Assembly: GCA_000405805.1 (NCBI GenBank)
Contig: ASPJ01000022.1
Coordinates: forward strand, 1 to 17,951
Direction of reading: 5' to 3'
Length of the DNA: 17,951 nt
Origin: Fidelibacterota bacterium SCGC AAA003-L08
GTDB lineage: Bacteria; Fidelibacterota; Marinisomatia; SCGC-AAA003-L08; D37C17
A model generated the notes under the pieces. The model was not told the DNA's origin, made no database searches, and was given only the letters and a program-made list of their open reading frames with translations. The position numbers and the translations under genes were made by a program. Shown piece by piece: positions 16,250 to 17,951 of this stretch (the stretch's first letter is position 1; each line of letters begins with the position of its first letter).

Positions 16250-17698
16250 TTATAACGGTTTTCTGTAATTCGGCGATTCTTTAGTAATATTAACATCATG
16301 AGGATGGCTCTCTTTTACACCTGCTGATGTTATTTGAATAAACTCAGATTTCTTCTTAAATTCTTCAATATTTTTTACACCACAATATCCCATAGAAGAT
16401 TTTATTCCACCTAATAATTGACTGATAGTTTCTTTTACAGGACCTTTATATGCGACCATACCCTCTATTCCCTCAGGAACTAATTTTTCTGTATCTGATT
16501 GAAAATATCGATCACTGCTACCTTTTTTCATTGCAGCCAATGAGCCCATCCCCCTATAAGATTTAAAGCTTCTGCCTTCCCATAATATAACTTCTCCTGG
16601 ACTTTCATCTGTACCAGCAAATAGACTCCCAAGCATTGCACAATCTGCTCCAGCAGCTAATGATTTTGCTATATCACCTGAATATCTCATTCCTCCATCT
16701 GAAATGACTGGGATATTATGTTTTTGAGCTACCTGATAGACATCTTTAACAGCTGTAAGTTGAGGTACTCCTATCCCTGCAATTATTCTTGTAGTGCAAA
16801 TTGATCCTGGACCTATACCAACTTTAACAGCATCTGCCCCTGCATCAATCAATGCCTGTGCAGCATCACCTGTAGCAATATTCCCAACAATCAATTCAAT
16901 ATTGAATGTTTTTTTAATTTTTTTAATTGTATCAAGAACACTTTTTGTATGACCATGTGCAGTATCTATAGCTATAACATCAATTTTAGCTTTTTGAAGT
17001 TCAGAAACTCTATCTAAATAATCCCCTGTCACTCCTACTGCAGCCCCTACCATTAACCTACCATGTTTATCTACTGCTGCATTTGGAAAATCTTCTTTCT
17101 TTAAAATATCTTTAACTGTAATTAGTCCTGTTAATTTCCCCAATTTATCTACAACAAGGAGTTTTTCAATTCGGTGCTTTTGAAGAACTGTTTTTGCTTT
17201 ATCTAATGTAGTTCCTTTCTCAACTGTAACTAAATTTTCACTTGTCATTCTATCCGATACTAATAAGTCTAAATTATGTTCAAAACGAATATCTCTATTA
17301 GTAAGTATACCTTTTAATTTACCATTATCTACAACTGGCACTCCTGAAATTCTAAATTTTTTCATAATTGCCAAAGCTTCAGAAATTGTTCTATTAGATT
17401 CTATTGTAATTGGGTCTAAAATCATACCACTCTCAGATCGCTTAACTTTATCAACCTCCGAGGCTTGTTCTTTAACTGACATGTTTTTATGAATTATACC
17501 CATTCCACCATGCCTGGCAAGTGCAATTGCTAGCCTACTTTCAGTAACTGTGTCCATTGCTGCACTCAACAAGGGAATGTTTAATTTAATCTTTGCTGTT
17601 AATCTCGCATTCAGATTTACCTTGCTTGGTAAAATTTCAGAATATTTTGGAACTAAAATAACATCATCAAATGTTAATCCTTTTTTCATATCAGTCAT
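16250..17698 (-). CDS. guaB: Inosine-5'-monophosphate dehydrogenase (IMPDH)
   Basis: 482-residue NAD-dependent enzyme converting IMP to XMP, the rate-limiting step of guanine nucleotide synthesis. N-terminal LTFDDVILVPKYSE, a CBS-domain pair (about 90-205), the VGIGPGSICTTR loop with catalytic Cys301, and the flap-type GMGSLAAMKKGSSDRYF are all present. Length and order are those of bacterial IMPDH. AAGGAAAT lies a few bases before the ATG. The gap to the HAL fragment stop is only 15 bases, so guaB is probably co-transcribed with the reconstructed HAL gene. It ends tail to tail with rpsT. Confidence 0.98.
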   Translation of the reverse strand: MTDMKKGLTFDDVILVPKYSEILPSKVNLNARLTAKIKLNIPLLSAAMDTVTESRLAIALARHGGMGIIHKNMSVKEQASEVDKVKRSESGMILDPITIESNRTISEALAIMKKFRISGVPVVDNGKLKGILTNRDIRFEHNLDLLVSDRMTSENLVTVEKGTTLDKAKTVLQKHRIEKLLVVDKLGKLTGLITVKDILKKEDFPNAAVDKHGRLMVGAAVGVTGDYLDRVSELQKAKIDVIAIDTAHGHTKSVLDTIKKIKKTFNIELIVGNIATGDAAQALIDAGADAVKVGIGPGSICTTRIIAGIGVPQLTAVKDVYQVAQKHNIPVISDGGMRYSGDIAKSLAAGADCAMLGSLFAGTDESPGEVILWEGRSFKSYRGMGSLAAMKKGSSDRYFQSDTEKLVPEGIEGMVAYKGPVKETISQLLGGIKSSMGYCGVKNIEEFKKKSEFIQITSAGVKESHPHDVNITKESPNYRKPL

Positions 17699-17713
17699 TC
17701 TTATTTCCTTATT

Positions 17714-17951
17714 TTATTTATTCGCATAAAATGCACCAATTTTATTTTCAATACTTTTGACTATATCTTTAGATTGGACTAAAGCTTTCATAGCATCATG
17801 ATCTTTGTATAAGGGCCTATCTTCATCTAGGAACTCTACATGTTCTCTAATTACTCTCTTGGATTCTTCTACTCCATCTCCAAATTTATGTTCTCTAAAA
17901 TCTAGTGCCTGAGCAGCAGCCATAAGCTCAATCCCAATAATTCCATATGCA
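17714..17951 (-). CDS. C-terminal fragment of the same HAL (window-edge end of the split gene)
   Basis: Read from 17951 down, the frame gives Ala-Tyr-Gly-Ile-Ile-Gly-Ile-Glu-Leu, then MAAAQALDFRE and LDEDRPLYKD, the conserved C-terminal part of histidine ammonia-lyases. The Met at 17923 is not a start, because homology runs up to the last base. Placed after base 11381, this part gives codons GAT-AAT-GCA-TAT in frame. It aligns without gap to the P. putida HutH segment ENTRGVLAIE (ours DNAYGIIGIE). The combined length is 510 residues. It is therefore the missing end of the gene at 10087, not a second gene, unless sequence beyond the window shows a full copy. Confidence 0.85.
   Translation of the reverse strand, partial: AYGIIGIELMAAAQALDFREHKFGDGVEESKRVIREHVEFLDEDRPLYKDHDAMKALVQSKDIVKSIENKIGAFYANK

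Noticed and set aside
11382..17951. A recombinase-driven phase-variable inversion
   Set aside because: No inverted repeats flank the segment, no recombinase is nearby, breakpoints lie inside core genes, and the far edge coincides with the sequence end.

Overview
The window is AT-rich, densely packed bacterial chromosome. It is Gram-negative in character: it has an outer-membrane barrel, TatC, a DUF5683-type protein and surface loops of the D-x-N-x-N-x-x-W-D kind. Gene content and the loop style fit the FCB side of Bacteria, possibly Ca. Marinimicrobia (SAR406) or a relative. That assignment is inference. I see no phage, transposon, CRISPR, rRNA or tRNA.

Left part (1-9869): ten genes on the + strand with no gap above about 15 bases and many overlaps. 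They are the C-terminal end of an outer-membrane beta-barrel protein, alaS, gcvPB, a PPC/DUF296 protein, RidA, a DUF5683-like protein, purF, a UbiA-fold membrane protein that seems to have lost its Asp motifs, a 59-residue two-cluster ferredoxin, and a geranylgeranyl-reductase-family flavoprotein. The last three look like an isoprenoid (quinone or lipid) module. A 217-base AT-rich gap follows, then a histidine/aromatic ammonia-lyase (HAL) gene.

Right part (11382-17951): as given, genes run mostly on the - strand. Reading down from the window end they are a HAL C-terminal fragment, guaB, (rpsT on +), a Crp/Fnr regulator, meaB, tatC, a polyprenyl diphosphate synthase, pgsA-like and ftsY.

The main observation is structural. 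The HAL gene loses homology after base 11381 and the convergent ftsY loses homology at the same point. The missing HAL C-terminus lies on the - strand at 17951-17714 and begins at the very last base of the window. Joining 1-11381 to the reverse complement of 11382-17951 restores an ungapped, in-frame 510-residue HAL, followed 15 bases later by guaB. It leaves ftsY cut only by the sequence end and puts every gene except rpsT on one strand. The last 6,570 bases are therefore almost certainly inverted relative to the native order, most likely through a mis-oriented contig or a fold-back chimera rather than biology.

Native order inferred: barrel - alaS - gcvPB - PPC - ridA - DUF5683 - purF - UbiA-like - ferredoxin - GGR - HAL - guaB - (rpsT reversed) - crp - meaB - tatC - polyprenyl synthase - pgsA - ftsY. 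Most genes are housekeeping. The most distinctive biology is the HAL with an Ala-Cys-Gly instead of Ala-Ser-Gly cofactor tripeptide, and the UbiA-like/ferredoxin/GGR trio.
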